In this document: positions 1 through 8,306 of the stretch, piece after piece
How positions within the stretch are numbered: position 1 is the first letter of the stretch
How the letters are laid out: each line of letters begins with the position of its first letter
Assembly (NCBI GenBank): GCA_937958045.1
Contig: CALFXL010000028.1
Coordinates: 21,521-85,520 of the forward strand
Length of the DNA: 64,000 nt
Source: an uncultured Opitutaceae bacterium
GTDB lineage: Bacteria > Verrucomicrobiota > Verrucomicrobiia > Opitutales > Opitutaceae
Reading direction: 5' to 3'
Position numbers and translations under genes: made by a program
The notes under the pieces: generated by a model
What the model was told of the DNA's origin: nothing
Seen by the model: only the letters and a program-made list of their open reading frames with translations
The model's database searches: none

Positions 1-1741
1 CGTCGCGCGAGGGCATTGACGATTGCTCGGAGTGTCGCGCGCGGAAAAGCAGCGAACGCACGGGCGACCAAGTGAGCCCGATATCGTTGCCGCGGCCGTC
101 GCTGCCGTCGTCCTGCGTCGAGTAGCGCGCGGACAAGCGGGCTTCGAGACGGTTGAGAAACGGAATCGCATTTTTTCGCGACGTGAGGGGCAGATTGACC
201 GATGCCGATGCATTGCGCGCGTGACTTTCGTACCGACTTTCCGGCGATTGTGCTCCGGGCGCGCCGCGCGAGATGCGCACACGTTCGTCCATCTGATAAC
301 CGCCACGCAATGCGAGTGTCACCGGACCAGCCCAAGTCTGCACGAGCGGACCGTTGGCGGAAAAATCGAAGCGCGTGTTGTCGCGTGTCGTATCGCTCGT
401 GCGCGTGAATGCGAGAGATGGATAAAGATGAGTGTTAACCGGACCGGCAGCGGGATCGCCGAAGGGATTAAAACGTGTGGCCGGGTCGGAAGAACGCAGC
501 GCTTCGGCCAGGCGATCGTGATCGAGATCGGTGGCGGTCTGCGCGGAATCGTCGCGGCGATACGCCATACCGCCCTGCCACGACCACGCGGAAATCTTTC
601 CGTTGAAAGTGAGACCTGCTTGTGCGCGCTCGCTGCGCGAGGTCTGGCGCGTGGAACCGAACTCGGTGTGCACGAAACCGACTTCGACGTCTTGGCCAAA
701 CGGATTGTACGCGGCAGGCACGAGTGTCTTCGACGACGCGGGGGAAACCGGAGGCGCGCCTATGCGATGCGATTGGTTTTGAGAGAAAGAACCGCTGAGC
801 GAGGCGCGCAGTTTGTGTCCAAAAATTGGATACGACGCGCTGAACGTGCTGCCGAGCTGGCGCGAGGGACTCATCAACTGGCGATAAGCCGCCGTATCGA
901 AACGTCGCTGACCGGAAGCCTCGTTTCCCGCGGGAAGGAAGTCGCTCGCGGAGAGATTTTCGCCGGATTGTCCCTCGGGAACGAGCGCGACGGAAACAGG
1001 ATTTCCCTCGACGTCGAAAAGACCGTTGAGCGAACCGCTTGCCGCGCGAATGACTGCGGGCGAACCCCAAGTCAGACGAAGATCGCTGCCGCCCCACACG
1101 GTGTGATCTTGATTGCTGGAGAAAGGCCGGTCAGTCGCGTCGAGTGCGTATCGCTTCGAGGCATTTATGCCGAAAAGCAGACGCAGCTTTCCGCGCACGA
1201 CGGATGTGGAAAGACGCGTGCTGAGTTGTTCGCCTCCGCCGCCCGCAAAAGAACCGTCGAACTTCAGTCCGGCTTCGCCGCCTCGGTAATCTTTTTTCAA
1301 ACGGATGTTGATGACACGTCCGGAGGATTGCGCGCCGTATTCGGGCATCGAACCTTCGCGGCTCACTTCGACCTCCTCGATCATACCGAGCGGCAACGAA
1401 GACGGATCGATGTAAGCCGGTTCGCCATCGATCAACACGAGCACCTCCTCATCGCGACCGGCGCCGGGGAGTGTTTCGAAAAACTCGTTTAACGTGAACG
1501 AGCCGGTGTCCTCGATGTGCTGGCTATCGTAACGATCGCGTAGATCCGCGCCCTCGACATCGCTGCCAAACAGACGATCGCCGCTGACCTTAAACGCCTC
1601 GAGCATCAGCGTCGGGGTTTCCGGGCCGACCAGATCGAGCGTTTGCGCGGATGCAAACGGGGTCGCGGCGACAAGAAGACCGAGAATGGGACCGCCGATG
1701 CGGAAAAAGAAAGAGAAAGCTGGCGGAAGTGGGCGTAGCAT
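1..1741 (-). CDS. TonB-dependent receptor, 3' end outside window
   Basis: Outer-membrane TonB-dependent receptor for active uptake of an unidentified substrate. The frame is open from the ATG at 1741 to the window edge, giving about 580 residues, and the C-terminal barrel runs out of the window. The N-terminus has a hydrophobic signal ending in ATPFASA-Q. It is followed by a plug domain containing VLVIDGEPAY and a segment EVSREGSMPEYGAQSSGRVINI, the usual plug arrangement. Downstream sequence includes YNPFGQDVEVGFVHTEFG, a pattern common in large proteobacterial and verrucomicrobial receptors. An in-frame ATG at 1786 would add 15 residues, and no Shine-Dalgarno sequence decides between the two. 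No carboxypeptidase-like N-terminal domain is seen. The substrate cannot be read from sequence. Confidence 0.85.
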   Translation of the reverse strand, partial: MLRPLPPAFSFFFRIGGPILGLLVAATPFASAQTLDLVGPETPTLMLEAFKVSGDRLFGSDVEGADLRDRYDSQHIEDTGSFTLNEFFETLPGAGRDEEVLVLIDGEPAYIDPSSLPLGMIEEVEVSREGSMPEYGAQSSGRVINIRLKKDYRGGEAGLKFDGSFAGGGGEQLSTRLSTSVVRGKLRLLFGINASKRYALDATDRPFSSNQDHTVWGGSDLRLTWGSPAVIRAASGSLNGLFDVEGNPVSVALVPEGQSGENLSASDFLPAGNEASGQRRFDTAAYRQLMSPSRQLGSTFSASYPIFGHKLRASLSGSFSQNQSHRIGAPPVSPASSKTLVPAAYNPFGQDVEVGFVHTEFGSTRQTSRSERAQAGLTFNGKISAWSWQGGMAYRRDDSAQTATDLDHDRLAEALRSSDPATRFNPFGDPAAGPVNTHLYPSLAFTRTSDTTRDNTRFDFSANGPLVQTWAGPVTLALRGGYQMDERVRISRGAPGAQSPESRYESHARNASASVNLPLTSRKNAIPFLNRLEARLSARYSTQDDGSDGRGNDIGLTWSPVRSLLFRARHSEQSSMPSRD

Positions 1742-1863
1742 GGAGCGAACACGGCTCGCCAATAAACGAGCGATGGACGTCAGCATAAGCGGCCGGAGCT
1801 TATCGTAGGATTATGCTGCGAGGCGAGCGGACGGTTCGGAGAGTTTTCCGCTACTCGGTCGGG

Positions 1864-1904
1864 CCCCGATCGGGGGATGTGTATTGGGAAAACAAATACA
1901 CATC
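1864..1904. promoter_or_regulatory. Two abutting palindromes upstream of TonB receptor
   Basis: A perfect 12-bp palindrome CCCCGATCGGGG (1864-1875) abuts a perfect 10-bp inverted repeat, GATGTGTATT (1876-1885) and AATACACATC (1895-1904), separated by 9 nt. The pair lies 80-120 bp before the receptor start. It could be an operator or a leader hairpin; no factor can be named. Confidence 0.4.
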
Positions 1905-2011
1905 GAAACCGCTGCACCGCAGACGGGAGCGGGGACGCTGAAATGCCGGAGTGGTCTCACTGCATTTCGCCCGTATGTCGCTCGCGGAGCGTGGCAGAGG
2001 CAGATTTTCCC

Positions 2012-2052
2012 AAAAAAAGTTGGCCGGTCGCGTACCCCTACACGACCGGCCA
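2012..2052 (-). terminator. Rho-independent terminator
   Basis: On the minus strand a perfect 10-bp stem TGGCCGGTCG/CGACCGGCCA with a 12-nt loop (2021-2052) is followed after three bases by seven T residues. It lies 214 bp beyond the rsfS stop and about 270 bp before the TonB receptor start, so it may end a short RNA or act as a leader attenuator. Confidence 0.7.
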
Positions 2053-2099
2053 TTTGCTTTCTTAGTTACCCCAAAATGTCAGCGCTAAGCGCTAACAAC
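2012..2099 (-). ncRNA. Candidate small RNA or attenuated leader
   Basis: A minus-strand promoter-like sequence (2106-2134) and a strong terminator (2012-2052) bracket about 88 nt with no convincing reading frame. The 5' part folds into a 7-bp hairpin, GTTAGCG/CGCTGAC with loop CTTAG, and the 3' part is the terminator hairpin. It resembles a small regulatory RNA or a prematurely terminated leader of the TonB receptor gene. No known family was recognised; it is inferred from structure alone. Confidence 0.3.
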
Positions 2100-2105
2100 G
2101 GATGT

Positions 2106-2134
2106 ACTATCGGCACACCCTGGGGTTGGGTCAA
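2106..2134 (-). promoter_or_regulatory. Candidate sigma-70 promoter
   Basis: Minus strand TTGACC, a 17-nt spacer and GATAGT (4 of 6 matches to the -10 consensus). It points at the candidate small RNA and, beyond it, the TonB receptor gene. Confidence 0.35.
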
Positions 2135-2201
2135 TCTCTCAGAAAATTCGTTAAGCGCGCTAATGTTCGCTGTAAGATAAACTGGTGTCCGCTTACGCGG
2201 A

Positions 2202-2234
2202 GACCCAAGCGGCTCCGCTGGAGCCTCTTGGGTC
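2202..2234 (-). terminator. rsfS: Hairpin after rsfS
   Basis: Arms GACCCAAG-C-GGCTC and GAGCC-T-CTTGGGTC pair almost perfectly around a 5-nt loop, 31 bp beyond the rsfS stop. No T-tract follows, so it may be a weak terminator or an RNA 3'-end stabiliser. Confidence 0.45.
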
Positions 2235-2265
2235 AGCGGCGCGAACCCGGTTTCCGCGCGAGACT

Positions 2266-2790
2266 TTACTTTTTCTTCGCGGCGGCCTTCTTGGCCGGGG
2301 GTTTGGCGGCTTTTTTGGCCGCGGGTTTTTTCTTCGCGGGCGCTTTTTTGGCGCCAGCGGACTTCGCGGTGCGTTTTTTCGGAGAAGCGGTTTTTTTCCG
2401 CGCGGTGGCCGGCGGGTTGAGCAATTCGGCGACGGGGATCTCGCGGGCGTCGCGCCAGAGATTTTCGAGCGCGTATTTTTTTCGGTTCTCCGGAGTGAAC
2501 ACGTGGATCATGATGTCGAACGCGTCGACAACCAGCCAGCCACTCTCGAGACCTTTTTCCATGCCGAGGATCTTGGTGCCGGTGGCATCGATCACTTTTT
2601 CCAGTTCGACGCGGAGCGCGCGCAGGTGGGGTTCGGAGGTGCCGGTGGCGAGAATGAGGAAATCGGTGATGGAAGATTGCTCGGAAACATCGAGCACGCG
2701 GAGGTCGCCGGCCTTTTTTTCGTCGAGCGCCTTGCAGATCAAAGTCAGCAGCGGCGGGAGCGTGGCGGGCGAAGAGGAATCGGTATTCAT
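2266..2790 (-). CDS. rsfS: Ribosomal silencing factor RsfS with lysine/alanine-rich tail
   Basis: RsfS (Iojap/DUF143) binds ribosomal protein L14 and blocks subunit joining during starvation. Residues about 10-120 carry the family fold, with ITDFLILATGTSEPHLRAL and ESGWLVVDAFDIMIHVFTPE. The protein is 174 residues, whereas the core family is about 105-120. The extra C-terminal ~50 residues are almost entirely K, A and P in repeats of the AKK/PAKK type, like histone H1 or bacterial HC1/AlgP tails. It starts 9 bp after nadD and is clearly in one operon with it, as in many bacteria. The tail is visible in the sequence; a nucleic-acid-binding role for it is inferred. Confidence 0.93.
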   Translation of the reverse strand: MNTDSSSPATLPPLLTLICKALDEKKAGDLRVLDVSEQSSITDFLILATGTSEPHLRALRVELEKVIDATGTKILGMEKGLESGWLVVDAFDIMIHVFTPENRKKYALENLWRDAREIPVAELLNPPATARKKTASPKKRTAKSAGAKKAPAKKKPAAKKAAKPPAKKAAAKKK

Positions 2791-2799
2791 GCAGGAGAT

Positions 2800-3387
2800 T
2801 CAGCGATAAAGGCGCTTTTCGGTGATCTGGACAATCGTCTTGTGCGGAACGAAATAGTCGAGCGAGAGACCGCGTCGCACGCGCTGACGAAGTTCGGTGG
2901 AGCTGATTTCGACCAAATGGCCGTCGCAGCGATGAAGGCGGAGGCCGGGAATGGCGGGGGTGGCGCGCACGGGATGGCCCGGACGTTCGAGGAAGATGAA
3001 CTCCACGAGACGCGCGAGTTCTTCGATGTCTTTCCAGCGTTCGAGCTTGGGCAATTGGTCGCCGCCGATGATCCAGAAAAGTTGGTCGTCCGGAAACAGT
3101 TCACGGAAGTGGCGCGCGGAATCGATCGTGTAGCTGACGCCGCCTCGGCGTAGTTCGAAGTCGGAGATCTCGAAACGCTCGTCCCAATCGATGGCGGCGT
3201 GGAGCATGGCGAGGCGATCCTCGATGGAGCATTGGACGTCGTCCGGTTTCAGCGGGGCCTGGGCGGCGGGCACAAAAAACAGGCGGTCGAGCTGGTGCTG
3301 TTCGTATGCATCCTGCGCGGCGATGAGGTGGCCGAAATGAACGGGGTCGAAACTGCCTCCGAAGAAACCGATCTTCACAGCGCGCAC
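2800..3387 (-). CDS. nadD: Nicotinate-nucleotide adenylyltransferase
   Basis: NadD transfers AMP from ATP to nicotinate mononucleotide in NAD biosynthesis, in the cytoplasm. The nucleotidyltransferase signature GGSFDPVHFGH lies at residues 10-20, and the second motif ISSTELRQRVRRGLSLDYFVP near the end holds the ISST phosphate-binding element. The 195-residue length is normal. The start is GTG at 3387, and a second GTG at 3378 just before KIGFFGG is equally possible. It is the first gene of a nadD-rsfS operon. A tRNA gene lies on the opposite strand about 110 bp upstream. Confidence 0.95.
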   Translation of the reverse strand: MRAVKIGFFGGSFDPVHFGHLIAAQDAYEQHQLDRLFFVPAAQAPLKPDDVQCSIEDRLAMLHAAIDWDERFEISDFELRRGGVSYTIDSARHFRELFPDDQLFWIIGGDQLPKLERWKDIEELARLVEFIFLERPGHPVRATPAIPGLRLHRCDGHLVEISSTELRQRVRRGLSLDYFVPHKTIVQITEKRLYR

Positions 3388-3499
3388 GTTGTGCGGAGGC
3401 GGGGCGCCCGCAAGGCCTGTTTTTTGGGGTGGCGTCGGCCGCAGATTCCGGCTGGCGTTTTGCGAGGCGGACAGTCTGCTTGAGACAGCGCAGCCACAC

Positions 3500-3585
3500 G
3501 CCCGGGTGGTGGAATGGTAGACACCAGGGACTTAAAATCCCTTGCCTGTAAAGGCGTACCGGTTCGAGTCCGGTCCCGGGTACCA
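3500..3585 (+). tRNA. tRNA-Leu (anticodon UAA)
   Basis: An 86-nt class II tRNA with encoded CCA. The acceptor stem GCCCGGG (3500-3506) pairs with CCCGGGT (3575-3581), the first pair being G-U. The anticodon stem AGGGA/TCCCT encloses CTTAAAA, placing TAA at positions 34-36. The long variable arm is typical of tRNA-Leu, and the T-arm contains GGTTCGAGTCC. Confidence 0.97.
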
Positions 3586-3697
3586 GGCTATCTGGCCTTA
3601 GTGCGCGGGGCCTGCCTCGCCATCGGTCTGCCAACACCGCGATGCCTCCGAACGAAAAGGCCTGGCTCTAGGTGGGGAGAGTTCGATTTGACGCGAA

Positions 3698-5260
3698 TCA
3701 GCTCACGCGTGTGACGGTGAGGTTTACGCTGCCGCGGTTGTTGCCATAAAAATGCCACGAGTCGTTGGCGAAGCCGTAGAGATAGCCGGCCTCGGTGGGT
3801 TTGATGAGCAATGGCTCTGTCGGACCGGCGCCGATGAAGAACGTCTGGTGCGGATAGGAGGAGCCGTCGGGATTGGGATTGGTGCCGCGTTCAGGGCCGT
3901 CATTGGCGATGGCGCCCAGCAATGACAGCCAGGGATGATGCTCGCTGCGGCGCGTGCCGATAAGGTCGGCCTGCTCGTTTCCGGAGATCTTTTTGAACGC
4001 GCCCTCGAGTTTGCCGAAGAGCGAGCTGGCGACGTTGACGAGTTCGCCGAGCTTGAACTTGCCGTCGCGCGCGCCGCCGGGACCGCAAGGGACATTGCCA
4101 TCGAGCCATTCACCGTCCGCTTGGAAAACATAACTGGCGCCTTCTTCGAGGAAGATACCGGTTTCGTTCCAATGATTGCGCGCGTAGATCGGAATCGGCG
4201 CAGAACTCTCGCCGACTTTCAGGCGAACGCTCGGCTGATGATAAGGCGATTGGAAGACGGGCGGTTCTCGATCGCGCTGCAGCGCCGAAGGATGGTACGG
4301 CTCGGATTCGACGAGGAGCGGACGATTGCGCGGGCGCGAGCGCAGAACTTTAAATCCGCCCTTGAGCGAATCGTGGAGCAATCCCTGGAAGTCGGGACGT
4401 ATTTGTTTTGTGAATACAGGGTTGAACGCGAGTCCCGCCTGACTGGCCTCCTCGATCATCCACTGCAACGCGATGTCGGAGAGCGCGCATTCGACATAAC
4501 CGCCGCCGACATCGCTGTGCACGCCCGGGAACCAAATTTGGCGTACGCGCGCGTCGGGCCCGGAGTCGTTGAGGACGTGATCGTTTTCGTCGGTCCACAG
4601 TGTCGGCGTGAAGCTCGCGCGCATCTCGTCCATCGCGACGGCGTGGCGCGCGCGGATGATATGTTTGCCGAGAGTGGTGTCGTGGAAGGACCAGTTTTTC
4701 TCCTTATCGAGGAGATTGAGGATCGCGAAGTCGTCGGGTAAACCGAGCGAGCCGACAGTGTCCCACACGCCGAGAAACTCGATGGTGGGCGTGTTGAAAG
4801 CCCAGGCGGCGTCGCGCCATGTTTCGCTGCGTTTGCGATAGCCTTCGGCGTAGGCCTTTTCGACGCGGGCCCACGCTTCGCTCGGGCCGAGGCCATCGAG
4901 CGCGAGCAAACCGCAGCGGCCGATGAAACCGGCGAGGCTGCGCGCGGTGTAGGCGCCGCGACTGAAACCGAAAAGGAAGATCTGGTCGCCGTCCTGGTAG
5001 TTGCGCGCGAGCCAATGGTACGCGCTCATGATGTTTTTATCGAGGCCCAGGCCGACGGCTCCACCGAGCGCGCGTTGAAGCGGACCGCCATCGGTGCCGA
5101 CGCCGGGATGATAATATTTCAGCTGTTCGGTGCCGTCCGTGGAGGTGGCGGCGACGCAATTGTGCAGACGGACGACGTTGGTGAGGGAAGGCACGTCGTT
5201 GTCGTCTTTGTTGTCGGCGGTATTCCAAGTGCCGTCGCAGGAAACGATGAGTTTTTTCAT
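3698..5260 (-). CDS. DUF2235 lipase-like hydrolase with LecA-like C-terminal domain
   Basis: Alpha/beta hydrolase of the DUF2235 family, which includes the Tle1 phospholipase effectors of type VI secretion. Counting from the ATG at 5260 (520 residues), the nucleophile elbow GFSRG has Ser100. Candidate triad partners are Asp167 (FLGVWDTVG) and His248 (FPGVHSDVGGGY). Residues about 360-520 form a second domain ending GFAND-SWHF-YGNNRGSV. This matches the calcium/galactose-binding end of Pseudomonas LecA (ND-VPGT-YGNNSG) with identical spacing (Asp500, Asn507, Asn508), and residues 380-398 resemble LecA AGW..G....GP.G. No signal peptide and no T6SS gene is nearby. A TTG at 5275 is an alternative start. 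The lipase family is secure; the lectin reading rests on remembered sequence. Confidence 0.85.
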   Translation of the reverse strand: MKKLIVSCDGTWNTADNKDDNDVPSLTNVVRLHNCVAATSTDGTEQLKYYHPGVGTDGGPLQRALGGAVGLGLDKNIMSAYHWLARNYQDGDQIFLFGFSRGAYTARSLAGFIGRCGLLALDGLGPSEAWARVEKAYAEGYRKRSETWRDAAWAFNTPTIEFLGVWDTVGSLGLPDDFAILNLLDKEKNWSFHDTTLGKHIIRARHAVAMDEMRASFTPTLWTDENDHVLNDSGPDARVRQIWFPGVHSDVGGGYVECALSDIALQWMIEEASQAGLAFNPVFTKQIRPDFQGLLHDSLKGGFKVLRSRPRNRPLLVESEPYHPSALQRDREPPVFQSPYHQPSVRLKVGESSAPIPIYARNHWNETGIFLEEGASYVFQADGEWLDGNVPCGPGGARDGKFKLGELVNVASSLFGKLEGAFKKISGNEQADLIGTRRSEHHPWLSLLGAIANDGPERGTNPNPDGSSYPHQTFFIGAGPTEPLLIKPTEAGYLYGFANDSWHFYGNNRGSVNLTVTRVS

Positions 5261-5275
5261 AGGGGGTATGTTCAA

Positions 5276-5776
5276 CCTCTGTCCCCGTGGGGTGGACGGA
5301 TGTCAACCGGAGGGATCCCCGAAGAGTTCCGCGGAAACGGAACGGCTGTTTCGCAGAACTTCGGAAACCCTCCAGCCAGCAGGCCGCGCGCCGATCGTAT
5401 CCAAAATTTTGCTACGCGTTCGTTACGCGATGCGGAGGGCATTGCTAAAGGGGGAATTTACCGCCGGCGACGGCGGAAGAAGTTGGCGAATGTCTGTATC
5501 CAGCGAGACCCGCGCCTCCGGGCGGGAGGCGGATGCGGCGGAAAACTATCGTAGCGCTCGCGTAGTTGACGGAGAACGAGCGTGTAAAGCGATTGGAACT
5601 GCATGCGCCGAGCTTACCCGGACGAATGCGGACGGGGCAGATACAGCGGCGTTGATGATAACGCTCTACACGCGCGTTTTTAACAAACTGATCCGTTTGC
5701 TGAAGCGAACGACTGTATAGGGACGCCTCGGTGAATATGAGCGAGTGACCTTACCGGCGAAGGCTTGTAGGTGGTC
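5276..5776. other. Intergenic stretch without a gene
   Basis: About 500 bp between the start of the DUF2235 gene and the terminator of the autotransporter gene. Frames open here have no recognisable domains and atypical composition. It presumably holds the DUF2235 promoter, but no convincing -35/-10 pair was found. Confidence 0.5.
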
Positions 5777-5777
5777 A

Positions 5778-5814
5778 CAAAAAACTCTCTGCCGCGGAGT
5801 CGCGACAGAGAGTT
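5778..5814 (-). terminator. Rho-independent terminator of autotransporter gene
   Basis: The minus-strand stem AACTCTCTG/CAGAGAGTT (9 bp, 14-nt loop) is followed directly by TTTTTTG, 55 bp beyond the stop of the autotransporter gene. It should end the TonB receptor-autotransporter transcript. Confidence 0.85.
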
Positions 5815-5868
5815 ATCGGAGAACTTCGCCAGCCCAGTTGGCGGGCGAGTTGACGAGACTAAGCTCGC

Positions 5869-8265
5869 TTAGAAGCGCCAGCCGAGGCCACCGCGGAGAG
5901 CGATGGTCTGATCGACGATGCTGTTGTTGTCGTTGCCGTAGCTGGCGAAGAGCGAGAGGCCGTTGTTATAGTTAACAGAGACGCCGCCCTCGATGTGCCA
6001 GCCGTCGCGATCAGGATTGCGCGAATAAACCGTCAGGTGTTCGCCCATAACCGCGGCGCCAATCGGACGGTTTTCGGTCGTCGTGTCGCGTTGGAAATAG
6101 ACGTTCAAGAAGGGACGGATTTCGGCGGTGTTCTTAATAATCGAGAAACTGCGAGCGATCTGCACGCCGAACGAGAGCAGGAGAGAGTCGGCGCTTTGCT
6201 CGTCGACAATGAGCGTGGCTTGGTTGGCATTGCCGGTTTCGCGGAACGCGTCGGCTTCCCACTTGATGAAGTGTGCGCCGACGGTCGGAGCGACATCGAT
6301 CCACGAGAAGCCGAGCTTGTAGCTGGCCTGCGCGCGGACGCCGTAGTGCGTGCCGTCGGTGTCGGCCTTGGCGAAGGTGCCGAGACGCGAGAGGCGGACG
6401 CTGCGGTCGGCGGAGTAGCTGTCGGTGCCATAGGTACCGATCGCGTTCACTTGGAAGGCGCCGTTACGATAACGACCGTAGACACCGAAGGTGTTGCTCT
6501 TCGAGGTGCTGGTGCTGCCGGAATCGTCGAGGCGGAATTCCGTTTTGTCGTGCGTATAAACGAGACCCGCGAGGAACGAGGGCGAGAACGCGTAGTCAGC
6601 GCCGAGGATCAACTGTTCGGGACTGAAATCATAATATTCATTATAATCAGAAGCCGAGACCGTGGATTCGAAACGGGAAACCTGTGTATAGAAATCCAGC
6701 TTCTTGGTGGCGCGGAACTCTTGATCAGGCACGGCGAGGCGATGTTCGATGCTGGTACCCAGCGCGGCGGATTGTACCAGCGCGGCGGAATACCATGCTT
6801 GATACGACTGCGGGCCGAGCTGATTGAGGACCTTGCCGTACGCAGACGCGGTGATCTGCGCGTCCGCAGCGCGAATGAGATCGTCGGGCAGTGCGGAACC
6901 GAGCTTGTCGAAGACCGTGGCGATGGCGGTTTGATTGCGTGTGATGCCCGCGACGTCGGCAAAGGGGTTGCGAATAACGTCGACCCAGATCTCGAAGCCG
7001 CCAGCCACCGCTTCGACGCGATACTTGGCGGTAGACGCCATGGCGAACACCTGAGGATTATCGATCTCAGGAATGTTGCCCAGGTAATCGCCATTGATAG
7101 AGATGATTTTATAGCTCTCGGTTTTAACGACAAAATCATCGCTATTGACCGCACCCACTGAAATGGCGCCGCCGGCGGTGAAGTCCACCTGGCCATTGAT
7201 GAGGAGTTGGTCGTGGTCGTTCGGAGCCGATGTGAAGAAATCCAGACTGATCACACCGCGTTCACCGGGTTTTACGTTGCCATTGACGGTGAGCGTGCCG
7301 CGGTCGGCTTTGTTGCCGCCGGCGCCGAGCGTGGCTTTGCCATTACCGCCGGTTAGCTCGATATTACCGTTAATCACGCCGCTACCGCCGATATAGGCGT
7401 TGCCGGAGTTGCCGACGCCGAAGTTGCCGTTGTGCACGCCATCCACTATGTAGGAGGAAGTCGAACGGAACGTCATGATGCCGGGCAGGTTGGCCGTGCC
7501 GGTGACCAGCGTAGTTCCCGCGCCGTATTTTTGATAGGCGGTGGTCGCGCTGGAAGTGGAGGTGATGGTGCCGGCCCAGACTTCGACTTCGTTAGCGAGA
7601 TTCAACGCGCTCAACGAGCCGATGGGACGCGAACCGAGATCAACGCTGGATGTTGCATCGAAGCTCAATCCACCAATCGACACGTTACCAGCGGTCAGTC
7701 CGCGGTAATCGATCGTGGAGTGATCCGTCATCACAATCTTGGCATACCCGAGGCCCGACGTGCTGGAAGCGCCACCGGCGAGCGTGGAATTCACGTTGTC
7801 AAACGTGATGGTGGCGTAGGACTTCAGGTTAAGATAAAACGGATTGCGGTCGGCGGCGGCGCCGGTGGATGTGCCGTCGCCATCTGTTTTCCACGGGTGA
7901 GTGCCGCGGCCGGTGATATTATAATAGAGGCGGCCGGCGGAGTTGCCCTGTAGATTGAGCGTATATCCGTAATCGTTTTCCGTTGTTATCGAGAAGACGC
8001 GATAGGTCACGTCGCCCGATCCATTATGCGTGAGGTTGATGGTGCGATTGGGTGCGGCATTCGTAAACGAAATGCCGGTGTTGCCGTCGGGAACGGCACC
8101 ATTGCTCCAATTGGCGGTGTTGAGATAGTCGGAGTCTACACCGAGCCAGTTGACTTTGGATGTAAGAGTATATTGAGCGAAACCTGCAGATGCAGTCAGC
8201 AAGCCGGCAAGCACGCCCAGAAGGGGCCGCTTGGCGGAGTGCTTAAGCGAAAGTTTATTATTCAT
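5869..8265 (-). CDS. Autotransporter-domain outer-membrane protein
   Basis: A 798-residue type V secretion protein. The signal peptide ends TASAGFA-Q near residue 30. A Gly/Ser/Thr/Asn-rich passenger (about 31-510) has the short strands of a right-handed beta helix, and it begins with LGVDSDYLNTANWSNGAVPD, typical of autotransporter-associated beta-strand proteins. Residues about 530-798 form the C-terminal barrel, rich in alternating aromatic strands and closing GGLGWRF with terminal Phe. It follows the TonB receptor gene by 41 bp on the same strand, so the two are probably cotranscribed. The passenger shows no enzymatic motif. It may be an adhesin or a surface carbohydrate-binding partner of the receptor; the latter is inference from gene order. 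Confidence 0.88.
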   Translation of the reverse strand: MNNKLSLKHSAKRPLLGVLAGLLTASAGFAQYTLTSKVNWLGVDSDYLNTANWSNGAVPDGNTGISFTNAAPNRTINLTHNGSGDVTYRVFSITTENDYGYTLNLQGNSAGRLYYNITGRGTHPWKTDGDGTSTGAAADRNPFYLNLKSYATITFDNVNSTLAGGASSTSGLGYAKIVMTDHSTIDYRGLTAGNVSIGGLSFDATSSVDLGSRPIGSLSALNLANEVEVWAGTITSTSSATTAYQKYGAGTTLVTGTANLPGIMTFRSTSSYIVDGVHNGNFGVGNSGNAYIGGSGVINGNIELTGGNGKATLGAGGNKADRGTLTVNGNVKPGERGVISLDFFTSAPNDHDQLLINGQVDFTAGGAISVGAVNSDDFVVKTESYKIISINGDYLGNIPEIDNPQVFAMASTAKYRVEAVAGGFEIWVDVIRNPFADVAGITRNQTAIATVFDKLGSALPDDLIRAADAQITASAYGKVLNQLGPQSYQAWYSAALVQSAALGTSIEHRLAVPDQEFRATKKLDFYTQVSRFESTVSASDYNEYYDFSPEQLILGADYAFSPSFLAGLVYTHDKTEFRLDDSGSTSTSKSNTFGVYGRYRNGAFQVNAIGTYGTDSYSADRSVRLSRLGTFAKADTDGTHYGVRAQASYKLGFSWIDVAPTVGAHFIKWEADAFRETGNANQATLIVDEQSADSLLLSFGVQIARSFSIIKNTAEIRPFLNVYFQRDTTTENRPIGAAVMGEHLTVYSRNPDRDGWHIEGGVSVNYNNGLSLFASYGNDNNSIVDQTIALRGGLGWRF

Positions 8266-8306
8266 GATAATGTTTTATTAAAGGCTGGCCGATATCTCAG
8301 GCAGAA

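Noticed and set aside
23..1492. 489-codon plus-strand frame at the left edge
   Set aside because: It is the exact mirror of the TonB receptor frame; composition is arginine/cysteine-rich and no family fits.
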